A stretch of 64,000 bases of DNA from an uncultured Bacteroidales bacterium (GTDB lineage Bacteria > Bacteroidota > Bacteroidia > Bacteroidales > UBA932). The stretch covers positions 1-64,000 of the forward strand of contig CALVAC010000011.1 in assembly GCA_944325435.1 (NCBI GenBank), in the 5' to 3' direction. Shown piece by piece: positions 9,901-17,521 of this stretch. The notes under the pieces are model-generated. The model saw only the letters and a list, made by a program, of their open reading frames with translations. It did no database searches and had not been told where the DNA came from. A program made the position numbers and the translations under genes. Positions within the stretch are counted from its first letter, which is position 1. Every line of letters begins with the position of its first letter.

Positions 9901-10984
9901 CACCGTTGCCGTCAGAGCACATTTCCCCTACTCTCTTTCCTCCTAAAGACGAGGGGTCGCCGGTATAGTAATATTTTCTGAAATCAGGTATCCTTTTAGG
10001 CAGATAATTGACCCCTCCGAAGAATGTCCCGAGCCAGATGCCTCCGTCCCTGTCTTTGCAGATTGAATGTATGGCGTTGTCCGACAGTGAATACTGGTCG
10101 TATGGGGAACTGGTAAGATGCTGCTGCCGTTTTGTCCTGGTATTGTAGATATACAGCCCTGTCTCGGTCCCGATCCACAGCTCTTCCGGAGAATACCTCA
10201 GGATACATCTTACGAACAGAGGGCCTTCCGAAAGCCCTATCCTGCGGATGTCCCCGGTCATCCTGTCAAGTTCCATCATCCCGTTCTTCTCGAACCCGAG
10301 ATATATCCTGCCGTAGTCGTTGACATCAATGAAAGTGATGACATCCTCCGGATATACCTTCCTCCCATCGTTCAGCAGATAAGGGTTCACGTTCCTGAAA
10401 TCATCGTCCGTGTAATACAGCCCGTCCGCCGCCCACGAGAACCATATCGTGCCGGTCCTGTCATCTATGGTCATTGTGCTGATAGGATTCCTTGAACGGA
10501 ACATACACGCCGTTTCCCCTGTCTCGGGGTCATGGCAATAGATTCCGACCGCCTCCACTGAGATCCATATCCTGTCGAACCTGTCCTTTTCAAGCCCGAG
10601 TATGGAGCCTGTCGCCCCCCCTGACTCCGGAATTTCGACTTCCGAGAACCTGTCATATTCCGCATCATATACATAAAGACCGGAGTTGGTTCCTACCCAT
10701 ATATTATTGTGTGCATCTTCGATGAGGCATCTGATATTGTTGTTCCCGAGTCCGGACTTCAGATAGGGCACATGCCTGAATACCTTGAAATGGCTGCCAT
10801 CATATCTGTTCAGTCCGTCTTTCGTCCCGAACCAGATGAACCCCCTGCTGTCCTGGATTATCTCGCTGACCGTGTTCTGCGACAGACCATCCTTGATGTC
10901 GATTCTGTCGAAATACAAGGTCTGGGAGTTCGCGGACAGAAGTGCCGCGAACAGGAAAAGCAGTGACGATACAAATCTTTTCAT
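6989..10984 (-). CDS. Hybrid two-component system regulator (HTCS)
   Basis: A 1331-residue one-protein sensor and regulator of the surrounding locus. In order: a signal peptide; about 14 periplasmic propeller repeats (two seven-bladed propellers, motifs such as GxIWxGT); a Y_Y_Y domain to about residue 765; one membrane helix about 770-790; a histidine kinase with phosphoacceptor His 827 in THEIRTP and ATP motifs NLLSNAMKYS and GTGIGLYL; a receiver with phospho-Asp 1118 in SDIMMPQMDG; and a C-terminal AraC-type DNA-binding domain ending near PKDF. It probably binds an oligosaccharide from the target glycan and activates both flanking operons. It is the first gene of the minus-strand operon, starting 175 bp from the divergent plus-strand operon. 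The start at 10984 fits both the signal peptide and a -7 element 20 bp upstream. Confidence 0.93.
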   Translation of the reverse strand: MKRFVSSLLFLFAALLSANSQTLYFDRIDIKDGLSQNTVSEIIQDSRGFIWFGTKDGLNRYDGSHFKVFRHVPYLKSGLGNNNIRCLIEDAHNNIWVGTNSGLYVYDAEYDRFSEVEIPESGGATGSILGLEKDRFDRIWISVEAVGIYCHDPETGETACMFRSRNPISTMTIDDRTGTIWFSWAADGLYYTDDDFRNVNPYLLNDGRKVYPEDVITFIDVNDYGRIYLGFEKNGMMELDRMTGDIRRIGLSEGPLFVRCILRYSPEELWIGTETGLYIYNTRTKRQQHLTSSPYDQYSLSDNAIHSICKDRDGGIWLGTFFGGVNYLPKRIPDFRKYYYTGDPSSLGGKRVGEMCSDGNGGIWVGTEDAGLYHFDPGTASFSFFGPSRDFSNIQSLLLDGDDLWVSVFSGGIRVIDTKTGDIRKYGFVKSPGPRLFSNNVFALERAADGRIYIGTMHGLQFYNRDTDDFGFVPQINGGKMVNDILCDSDGNLWVGTLSNGLYVMDAAERGWKQFLHVQSDSSSIPVNNVLSIFEDSSGGMWITTDGGGFSRYDKKSGSFHTYTSENGMPSDVVYQIVEDDAGIFWISTSKGLVRFNPLKGKVLRVYSSSDGLLCDQFNYSSGFKDSEGHLFFGSIEGLVSFSPELLTGETGMTDPPVFLTGFSLLNEEISVGGKDSPLKKDISFTDSLELSYIRNGFSIEMAVLDYKTDPHILFMLDGVDSKWRTYNGSPVTYSNVAPGNYTFMARSGYSESTVKTLNIKILPPWYRSTLASIAYLLAFVSIVMVSVNFYHRRSVLKRKKYIMSYERKKEKEVYDSKIAFFTNITHEIRTPLTLIKGPLDNILAKGKLDPRIAKDLNIMSRNTDRLLVLVNQLLDFQKIEKENLSLDLTRQNVASILEDVCSRFSVSIEQQQKDCTVEIRDKSLYAMVDTEALTKIVSNLLSNAMKYSDRKIKVVLSRSGDNVCLSVSNDGELIPPEKREAIFAPFFRGTTTSDKTGTGIGLYLARSLAELQHGTLKMGPDMTENEFVLELPLCHSQDDMPRNDKDAARIPDEQEDMDDEMSEASYGEVILVVEDDMELCGFIRDQLAEKWSVLTAYNGVEALDVLDRNNVTLIVSDIMMPQMDGIELCRRVKTDTRYSHIPFILLTAKTSLESKITGMNTGADMYIEKPFSKTYLMAVITNQIKSRQALREAFLRNPLTTMNTDNMTDGDTEFMRNLQSVIQENLNNSELKLDDIANQMNMSRANLHRKISGVLHMGAMDYLRVERLKHAARILAENKYQISEVCYMVGFNSPTYFSKCFYKQFGVLPKDFVKNLHNGQEENIKNSDTQ

Positions 10985-11003
10985 CGTGTCTGTGGTTCGC
11001 CGG

Positions 11004-11011
11004 CAAAGATA
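11004..11011 (-). promoter_or_regulatory. -7 element for the HTCS operon
   Basis: On the minus strand the sequence reads TATCTTTG, an exact match to the Bacteroidetes -7 consensus TAnnTTTG, 20 bp before the HTCS start codon. No good -33 TTTG is seen at the expected distance, so the promoter may be weak or need an activator. Confidence 0.45.
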
Positions 11012-11058
11012 CCTTATATTTTGATGTTTTAAGCATTTTCCGGGTTCCGGGATGTCAT

Positions 11059-11126
11059 TTTGAGACAATTTTACCATTTTTTGAGATAATAGTTCGAGTC
11101 TGATTTGTCGGTATTGTGTTCCTTTG
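11059..11126 (+). promoter_or_regulatory. Direct-repeat operator plus -7 element upstream of the toroid-protein operon
   Basis: TTTGAGA occurs at 11059 and again at 11080, 21 bp apart (two helical turns). Each copy continues with an AAT-containing tail, and the second ends in ATAATAGTTC. A -7-like TTCCTTTG lies at 11119-11126. The 40-bp block recurs almost unchanged at 29254-29294, with the same distance (46 bases) from the second TTTGAGA to the last base of the -7 element. Direct repeats upstream of a -7 element that lacks a good -33 fit an AraC-type activator such as the neighbouring HTCS; that link is inference. Confidence 0.7.
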
Positions 11127-11159
11127 CACTTGTTAAAAAACCACATAATGGTAATACGG

Positions 11160-13172
11160 ATGAAAACTGCTCTGACAATAATATCGACTCTTGCGTTTCT
11201 CCAGATTTCCGGGGCGCAGGGTTACGACATATCGGCTGAACTGACTCTGAAGACTCCGGGTAATCCGGCCGAAACATATATTCTTACCGGAGATGCGGAA
11301 GGCCCGCTTAAGGCAGATTGCGACCTCCCTGTAAAGGTGACACGGAAGATAACTGAAAAAGGGGATGTCACGAGGGTGGTGCTGACAGTGACCGCAAAGG
11401 AAACCGTATATTATAATATAGGACAAAAGCTGAATACAGGCTTCGCAACTGAAGACTGCCTGTACTATATGCCAGGGTTCTGGTACAAGCATAACGAGCG
11501 TTCTCCAGAGGGCGCTCCTTCATCCCGTATTCCGGGCGGCTGGACTGTCAGGGAAGACAGGCTCAGCGCGCCTCTCGCGGGAATATACAACAAGAAGAAC
11601 GGGGCATATTGTGCGGTGCTTCGGATAGATGACTTCGAGAGCGATTGCCAGCCGTGCCACCAGTACGGGGAGGTTATTCTCTCGGGAGAGACATCCATCG
11701 GCTACACCGGATTCAACGACAACGGAGGCAAGGCGGACATTGCATTCGGCTTCCCCTACAGGGAAGGCCCGAAATCCTACATAAGGAAACTCACCCTCGC
11801 CCCTCCGGTATGCACATTCAGCAGGTTAGACAGAGGCGTGACCGACACGATTGTCTGGGAGATAAGGCGCGGCAAGGCGGATTCCTGGTCGGACTTCGTG
11901 GCAGATGTATGGGAATATTCATACGACAGGCTCGCTCCGCAGCCAGTGGAGGTCCGGCATACGGCGGAAGAGGCGAAGGCAATCCTTTCCGGCTTTTTCA
12001 CACAGAGCTACGTGGACAGCCATCCCCTCAAATACTATTCGGGTGTCGGCCTGCGGACCGCCGACTGCAAACCGAACGGGACTGCGGAAGTCGGATTCAT
12101 AGGGAGAGTGCTGCTGAATGCCTTCAATGCCCTTGAATACGGGCAGTCCAGTTCCATGGAAAACCTTGCTACACAGGCGGAGTCTGTTCTGGACAGTTAT
12201 CTTGGACACGGTTTCACGCCCGGCGGCCTGTTCAGGGAAAATGTCAGTTTCGACAAGTCTCCTGAAGGATATGAAGATGGCATCTACAGTATCCGGCGCC
12301 AGTCGGAAGGAATCTGCGCCATCCTGTCGTATCTGGATTACGAGAAAGATGCCGGCAGGCGTCATCCGGAATGGGAGGCCAGAATAAGGACAGTCCTCGA
12401 CAGGTTCCTCCTGCTCCAGGAAGAGGATGGCAGTTTCCCGCGCAAATTCAATGATGCGCTTGAAGTGAAGGATCCATCCGGCGGCAGCACATCATCCGCC
12501 ATCCTGCCATTGGCAATGGGATACAAATGGTTCAGGGACAAGGACTATCTTGCAGCAGCAGAGCTTGCATCGTCATATCTGGAAAAGGAACTCATCGCCA
12601 AGGCGGACTATTTCTCATCCACCCTCGATGCCGACTGCGAAGACAAGGAGGCCTCACTGTACGCCTCCACCGCCATGTATTACATGAGCCTTGTGGAGAA
12701 AGACAGGGACATGAAACGGCACTACGCCGACCTGTGTCTGGAATCCGCCTATTTCGCCCTTTCATGGTACTACCTGTGGGATGTCCCTTTCGCACAAGGG
12801 CAGATGCTCGGGGATGTCGGGTTCCGTTCGCGCGGCTGGGGCAACGTGTCCGTGGAGAACAACCATATCGATGTATTCATATTCGAATTCGCTGATGTCC
12901 TGGACTGGCTTGCGGAGCGGTACAATGAGACCCGGTTCTCTGACTTCACACAGGTAATCCGCACATCCATGCTCCAGCTGCTTCCGGAAGAAGGGTCGAT
13001 GTACGGCATCGCACGGGCCGGATACTGCCCTGAAGTGGTACAGCACACGGCCTGGGACTATGGGAAGAACGGGAAAGGGTTCTACAACGACATATTCGCC
13101 CCGGGCTGGACAGTCGCCTCCCTCTGGCAGATGCTGTCCCCGGGAAGGACCCAGGAATTCTTCGAAAAATGA
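11160..13172 (+). CDS. Secreted alpha/alpha-toroid protein of unassigned family, candidate polysaccharide-active enzyme
   Basis: A 670-residue exported protein that I cannot place in a named family. The start at 11160 precedes a signal peptide (MKTALTIISTLAFLQISGAQG); an in-frame ATG 12 bases upstream is also possible. Residues about 25-255 look all-beta. From about 265 the protein is helical with repeated aromatic and acidic motifs (GGLFRENVSF, RQSEGICAILSYL, EEDGSFPRKF, SRGWGNVSVENNH), as in six-hairpin toroids of glycoside hydrolases and polysaccharide lyases. It is the first gene behind the HTCS-type operator, and its stop overlaps the GH43 start (ATGA). Because two unsaturated-uronyl hydrolases lie downstream and no known lyase is present, a lyase role is an attractive but unproven guess. 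Confidence 0.7.
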   Translation: MKTALTIISTLAFLQISGAQGYDISAELTLKTPGNPAETYILTGDAEGPLKADCDLPVKVTRKITEKGDVTRVVLTVTAKETVYYNIGQKLNTGFATEDCLYYMPGFWYKHNERSPEGAPSSRIPGGWTVREDRLSAPLAGIYNKKNGAYCAVLRIDDFESDCQPCHQYGEVILSGETSIGYTGFNDNGGKADIAFGFPYREGPKSYIRKLTLAPPVCTFSRLDRGVTDTIVWEIRRGKADSWSDFVADVWEYSYDRLAPQPVEVRHTAEEAKAILSGFFTQSYVDSHPLKYYSGVGLRTADCKPNGTAEVGFIGRVLLNAFNALEYGQSSSMENLATQAESVLDSYLGHGFTPGGLFRENVSFDKSPEGYEDGIYSIRRQSEGICAILSYLDYEKDAGRRHPEWEARIRTVLDRFLLLQEEDGSFPRKFNDALEVKDPSGGSTSSAILPLAMGYKWFRDKDYLAAAELASSYLEKELIAKADYFSSTLDADCEDKEASLYASTAMYYMSLVEKDRDMKRHYADLCLESAYFALSWYYLWDVPFAQGQMLGDVGFRSRGWGNVSVENNHIDVFIFEFADVLDWLAERYNETRFSDFTQVIRTSMLQLLPEEGSMYGIARAGYCPEVVQHTAWDYGKNGKGFYNDIFAPGWTVASLWQMLSPGRTQEFFEK

Positions 13173-14680
13173 AAACACTCTATAATATGAAAAAACTCTA
13201 CAACACTTTTATTCTGGCATTCTGCATTATTGCTGCAGGATGCAGCTGTGCAAAAGCGACTGATGACAACGGACAGACTGACAAAAAACCGTATGTCAAA
13301 ATAGATGTAAACCAGAAATATGTCAGTAACAAGGCAGGGACTTTCAGCGTTACAGTGACATCAAACACAGACTGGACCGCTGAATCACAGGCTGACTGGA
13401 TATCCGTCAAACCGACGGCAGGATCAGGAAATGCCAATGTGACCATCACCTACGAAAGCAACTACACCGGTTCGGAAGGGACTGTAGATGGAGAGGAAAG
13501 GTCCGGTTCAGTAAGGTTCTCTGCAGATGGTATCATTCCGGCAAGGGTTACAGTGTCACAGGGAGCAAGGACATTCAAAAACCCTGTATTCATGCCTATG
13601 CCGGACCCTTATATCTACAGATACGACAACGGGACGAGCGTCAAATACTACCCTTGCAAATCCAATGGCAACGGAGTCAACCTCGGAGAGACGGATAAAC
13701 TGACTGATTGGGGCGGGACAACAGAAGTATGGCATTTACCGGCTACCTCCTCCGCCTGGAACAGGGCCAACCTCTGGGCTCCGGAGCTCCACAGAGTTGA
13801 TGGTAAATGGTATATCTACTATGCTGCAGGCTGGACTTCATCGGAATCCCAGGCACAGGGATACGGGAATTACGGGACACAGAGGACGGGAGTCCTGGAA
13901 TGCACATCCGATAATCCCTACACCGGGACATGGATTGATAAAGGAATGATTTTCACCGGAGATGCCGATGATCTTGAAAAGTACAAGGAGAACGGGAATG
14001 TGGCTACGACACTTGACAATGACTACGCCATCGACATGACTGTGTTTGAGCTTAACGACCAGCTCTACGCCGTATGGTCAGGAAACGATGACCAGGGTAA
14101 GCAGAGACTCTACATTGCTCCTATGGTAAATCCATATACCATCGAGACTGCCCGTATACAGCTGGCATATCCCCAGTATTCGTGGGAACTCGAGACATCT
14201 GACCTTCTTGAGGGCCCGGCTATGCTGTTCAACCCTGACAGGACCAAACTCTTCTGCGTCTATTCATGCTGCCAGTCAACCACTAAGGCGTATAAGCTCG
14301 GGATGCTGGAGCTCGACCTGACCAATCCGGCCACAAGTGACCCTCTCATACCTGCAAACTGGAAAAAATCGATAAACCCGGTATTCACCCGATGCGACAA
14401 CTACTCTATCAGCAACAATCCGTATGCAGATGATTCCAAAAATGAACTTGGAATGAAGTACGGCGGAGTCAACGGTGTAGGGCACAATACATTCACCAAG
14501 TCCCCTGACGGTACCGAAGACTGGATAGTTTACCATACAAAAAGATATTCGGAATCAGGATGGGATAACCGCGATGCCTTCATCCAGATGTTCACCTGGG
14601 ATGAGGATGGCCGTCCGGTGTTCGGGAAGCCTGTCGGCTGGCAGGAGGAGATAGCCGTCCCGTCCGGCGAGCCGCTCTAA
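13169..14680 (+). CDS. BACON-domain GH43-family glycosidase, lipoprotein
   Basis: A 503-residue lipoprotein that probably trims arabinofuranosyl or xylosyl units at the cell surface. Lipobox IAAGC puts the lipidated Cys at 25. Residues about 42-133 are a BACON domain (SVTVTSNTDWTAESQADWI). Residues about 136-500 are a GH43 five-bladed propeller with the three expected acids: Asp 146 in MPDPYIY, Asp 289 in AIDMTVF, and Glu 348 in LLEGPAML. The chosen start overlaps the previous stop as ATGA, favouring translational coupling; a second ATG at 13187 also leaves a good signal peptide. Substrate subfamily cannot be assigned from motifs alone. A 113-bp gap with a REP-like element separates it from the next gene. 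Confidence 0.87.
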   Translation: MKTLYNMKKLYNTFILAFCIIAAGCSCAKATDDNGQTDKKPYVKIDVNQKYVSNKAGTFSVTVTSNTDWTAESQADWISVKPTAGSGNANVTITYESNYTGSEGTVDGEERSGSVRFSADGIIPARVTVSQGARTFKNPVFMPMPDPYIYRYDNGTSVKYYPCKSNGNGVNLGETDKLTDWGGTTEVWHLPATSSAWNRANLWAPELHRVDGKWYIYYAAGWTSSESQAQGYGNYGTQRTGVLECTSDNPYTGTWIDKGMIFTGDADDLEKYKENGNVATTLDNDYAIDMTVFELNDQLYAVWSGNDDQGKQRLYIAPMVNPYTIETARIQLAYPQYSWELETSDLLEGPAMLFNPDRTKLFCVYSCCQSTTKAYKLGMLELDLTNPATSDPLIPANWKKSINPVFTRCDNYSISNNPYADDSKNELGMKYGGVNGVGHNTFTKSPDGTEDWIVYHTKRYSESGWDNRDAFIQMFTWDEDGRPVFGKPVGWQEEIAVPSGEPL

Positions 14681-14682
14681 CG

Positions 14683-14755
14683 GCCGGACCGGGCAGGGCC
14701 GCAGGCCATGACGCATGTCATCCTGAGCGAAGCGAAGGATTTGCCCGGGACCGTA
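14683..14755. repeat. REP-like intergenic palindromic element
   Basis: The GH43/GH105 gap holds nested inverted repeats: outer arms CCGGGCA / TGCCCGG (14689-14695 / 14742-14748), the self-complementary ATGACGCATGTCAT at 14708-14721, and ATCCT...AGGAT around the phrase GAGCGAAGCGAAGGAT. Related phrases occur at 23986-24055. It is not followed by a T-run, so it is probably not a terminator, but folded in the mRNA it could protect or separate parts of the operon transcript. Confidence 0.5.
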
Positions 14756-14793
14756 ACAACCAAGAAAACAGAAACAAACAAAAAAAGATATCA

Positions 14794-15957
14794 ATGAAAA
14801 GAACAGCACTCATTTTTACAGCCCTCATAGCATCGACAGCGATGTTCGCCCAGAAAAGCTGGGATCTGAAGAACTTCCCTGAAGGAAGCCGTCCTGAAGA
14901 GATAGGGACAAAATTAGTCGAGCATTATCTCGACACTCCTCACTCCCACTGGGGAGACATCAACTCCAAATACAAGGTGACACTCATCACCTACCCTGAC
15001 GTATGCGCATGGCTCGGGTCTCTCTGGTTTGCCAAGGCGACGGGGGACGACGCCCTGTACGAGGGCCTGGTGGATCGTTTCGAGCCGCTCTTCGGTGAGC
15101 AGGCCCACCTGCAGCCGGAGATGTACCCGAAAGAGCACAACGTGGTCGACTTCTATGTGTTCGGAGCCGTACCTCTCGAAATCTACAAGACGGAACGGGA
15201 ACAGAGATACCTCGACCTCGGACTGAAATATGCGGATGGGCAGTGGGTTATGCCACCTGCACCGACTCAGGAGCAGCGCGGGTGGCAGGAGAAGGGCTAC
15301 TCGTGGCAGACGAGGCTCTGGGTGGACGACATGTTCATGATCACCGAACTCCAGGCACAGGCGTACGAGGTGACGGGGGACAGGAAGTACATCGACCGCG
15401 CGGCGGAGGAGATGTGCCTGTACCTCGACGAGATACAGAGGCCGAACGGGCTGTTCTACCACCACACTGGGACCCCGTACTTCTGGGGCCGCGGCGACGG
15501 GTGGATGGCCGTGGGGATGGCGGAGATGCTCCGCCTGATGCCGAAGGACAGCGAATACCGCCCGAGGATAGAGGAGGCGTACAGGCTGATGATGTCCACG
15601 CTGCTGCGCTACCAGGACTACGACGGGATGTGGCACCAGATCATAGACAACCCTGACACATGGAAGGAGACCTCGTCGACGGCGATGTTCACCTACGCGT
15701 TCATCGTGGGAGTGAAGAACGGGTGGCTGGACAGGAAGGTGTACGGGGAGGCGGCGCGCAAGGGGTACCTGCGCCTGCTGTCGTACCTCGACGAGGACTA
15801 CGACCTGCGGAACGTGTGCGAGGGTACCGGGGCGAAGAACAGCCTGTCCTGGTACCAGAACCGCAGGAGGCTGACGGGAGACCTCCACGGGCAGGCCGCC
15901 CTCATCTGGTGCTGCCAGGCGCTCGTAGGGGATGTGAAACCGTATAAGATCAAATGA
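14794..15957 (+). CDS. GH105 unsaturated rhamnogalacturonyl/glucuronyl hydrolase, periplasmic
   Basis: A 387-residue (alpha/alpha)6-barrel enzyme that removes the 4,5-unsaturated uronic acid left on oligosaccharides by a polysaccharide lyase. It has an SPI signal peptide (MKRTALIFTALIASTAMFAQ), so it is probably periplasmic. Family features include THSHWGD-like HSHWGD, the catalytic-region WVDDMFM (Asp 178/179), WGRGDGWMAVGM and a C-terminal DLHGQAALIW. Its stop overlaps the start of a second GH105 gene. The middle of the gene is unusually G+C rich (40 of 60 bases in 15361-15420), with strong third-position bias that opens long antisense reading frames; those are shadows. Family assignment is firm, exact linkage is not. 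Confidence 0.9.
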   Translation: MKRTALIFTALIASTAMFAQKSWDLKNFPEGSRPEEIGTKLVEHYLDTPHSHWGDINSKYKVTLITYPDVCAWLGSLWFAKATGDDALYEGLVDRFEPLFGEQAHLQPEMYPKEHNVVDFYVFGAVPLEIYKTEREQRYLDLGLKYADGQWVMPPAPTQEQRGWQEKGYSWQTRLWVDDMFMITELQAQAYEVTGDRKYIDRAAEEMCLYLDEIQRPNGLFYHHTGTPYFWGRGDGWMAVGMAEMLRLMPKDSEYRPRIEEAYRLMMSTLLRYQDYDGMWHQIIDNPDTWKETSSTAMFTYAFIVGVKNGWLDRKVYGEAARKGYLRLLSYLDEDYDLRNVCEGTGAKNSLSWYQNRRRLTGDLHGQAALIWCCQALVGDVKPYKIK

Positions 15958-17456
15958 TAATGACAAGCAATATGACAATATTGTCTACTTTAGCCGGTAT
16001 CGGACTTCTCATGTCAGGATGTTCCAATGAACTGGAGCTTCCGACTTACACAGGTCCCAAGAATCCGGTCGAGATTTCACCTGAAGATTCGGACCTTCTC
16101 CATTTCGAGAGGAGGGCCGAACCTTTGAGTTGCGGACGGAACCTGGTGAAGAGGTTCATCGAGGTCCCGAACTCCAACTGGGGGAGGACCGACAGGTCAT
16201 CGAGCAGCTTCGTGACCTACCCGGATGTGTGTGAATGGCTCGGGGCGTTCTGGTTCCTCGAGGCCGCGATAGACAACGCCATCCTCACCGCGGACGATGC
16301 CGCCAGGAAGGAAGCCATCTCCCTCATGCAGGGCATAGTGGACAGGTATGATAATGTCATCACGGGCAAGACCATGTTCGGGAGTGGCACACCCCTGTAC
16401 ACCGGCCTGCTGTGGAGATATGACTCTGGCGAGAACAGGGTGGACTATTATATCTGGGGCGCCATCTCCCTGCACATAGCCTCCATAATGGACAACCCGA
16501 AGTACTCCGGCATCAGCTGGCCGCAGACAAGGGAGGAATACCTGGATTTCGGGCTCCAGTATGCCGAGGCCCAGTTCCATCCATACACTTACGAGGAATT
16601 CAAGGCTAGGTTCAAAGACCCTGCATCCTATGACATGGGCAGGGTGGACCCCGGCAAGAAATACGATCTGCCCCAGGAGAAATACAACTCTTGGAAAAGC
16701 TATCTGGACAAAGGATATTCCTGGCAGACCCGTCTCTGGATAGACGACATGTTCATGATCACCTCCCTCCAGATGCAGGCATACCAGGCCACGAAGGATA
16801 ATGCATCCTACAATGCCGAGGTCACATATCCCGGCTACACCAAGTCGAATGACCAGAACAGGTTCCTGGACCGCGCAGTACGCGAAATGAAACTCTATAT
16901 CGAAGAGATTCAAGGAGAAGGAGGACTTTACTGGCACTCCCCGAGCGCAAAGCAGTTCTGGGCGAGGGGCAACGGCTGGATGGCGGTGGGTATGCCGCTG
17001 ATGCTCCAGCTCATAGAGGACATCCCTGACTATGCGGAAGAAGCGGCCCTCCTGAAGGATGAATATAAGCGGATGATGGCAGCTCTGCTCAATTATCAGC
17101 AACCCGGAGGCTGCTGGGCCCAGCTTATCAACTATCCGACTATGTGGACAGAGACCTCCGGCTCCGCCATGTTCGCGTACGCGTTCATGACCGGGGTGAA
17201 GAACGGCTGGCTGGATGCCGACATATACGGCTCCGCAGCAAGGAAGGCCTGGAGCACCCTCGCCAACACCTACCTCGATGAGAACTACGACCTCAGGGAG
17301 GTGTGCGCGGGGACGGGCACCGGCTCGACCGTAGGCCACTACGAGAGCAGGGAGAGGACCACGGGCGATACCCACGGGCAGGCAGCCATGCTGTGGTGTG
17401 CCTCCGCCCTCATGGAAATTGCAAATGATGCACTTGCAGACAAGAAGGAAAAATGA
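15954..17456 (+). CDS. GH105 unsaturated uronyl hydrolase, lipoprotein paralogue
   Basis: A 500-residue paralogue of the preceding gene, sharing GYSWQTRLWIDDMFMIT (Asp 264/265), MTGVKNGWLD and a DTHGQAAMLW end. It differs by a lipobox (LMSGC, Cys 23), which points to membrane or surface anchoring, and by an insertion of roughly 60-70 residues between the N-terminal helices and the WIDD motif (about 200-255). The start at 15954 overlaps the upstream stop (ATGATAATG), so the pair is translationally coupled. Having one soluble and one anchored GH105 side by side suggests either two different unsaturated products or a division between surface and periplasm. The second explanation is inference. 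Confidence 0.88.
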   Translation: MIMTSNMTILSTLAGIGLLMSGCSNELELPTYTGPKNPVEISPEDSDLLHFERRAEPLSCGRNLVKRFIEVPNSNWGRTDRSSSSFVTYPDVCEWLGAFWFLEAAIDNAILTADDAARKEAISLMQGIVDRYDNVITGKTMFGSGTPLYTGLLWRYDSGENRVDYYIWGAISLHIASIMDNPKYSGISWPQTREEYLDFGLQYAEAQFHPYTYEEFKARFKDPASYDMGRVDPGKKYDLPQEKYNSWKSYLDKGYSWQTRLWIDDMFMITSLQMQAYQATKDNASYNAEVTYPGYTKSNDQNRFLDRAVREMKLYIEEIQGEGGLYWHSPSAKQFWARGNGWMAVGMPLMLQLIEDIPDYAEEAALLKDEYKRMMAALLNYQQPGGCWAQLINYPTMWTETSGSAMFAYAFMTGVKNGWLDADIYGSAARKAWSTLANTYLDENYDLREVCAGTGTGSTVGHYESRERTTGDTHGQAAMLWCASALMEIANDALADKKEK

Positions 17457-17521
17457 GACGGAACCATCCATACAATGTTTCCATCCATTATAACAAATCA
17501 ATAACCCTAAACAACCATTCA

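Noticed and set aside
15243..15947. Plus-strand frames of 137 and 95 codons inside the first GH105 gene
   Set aside because: Shifted-frame shadows rich in Gly, Arg and Val, with no start context and full overlap with a well-supported gene.
14914..15978. Long minus-strand open frame (354 codons) opposite the first GH105 gene
   Set aside because: It arises from the strong G/C third-position bias of the GH105 gene; its composition (Val, Arg, Leu, His rich) fits no protein family.
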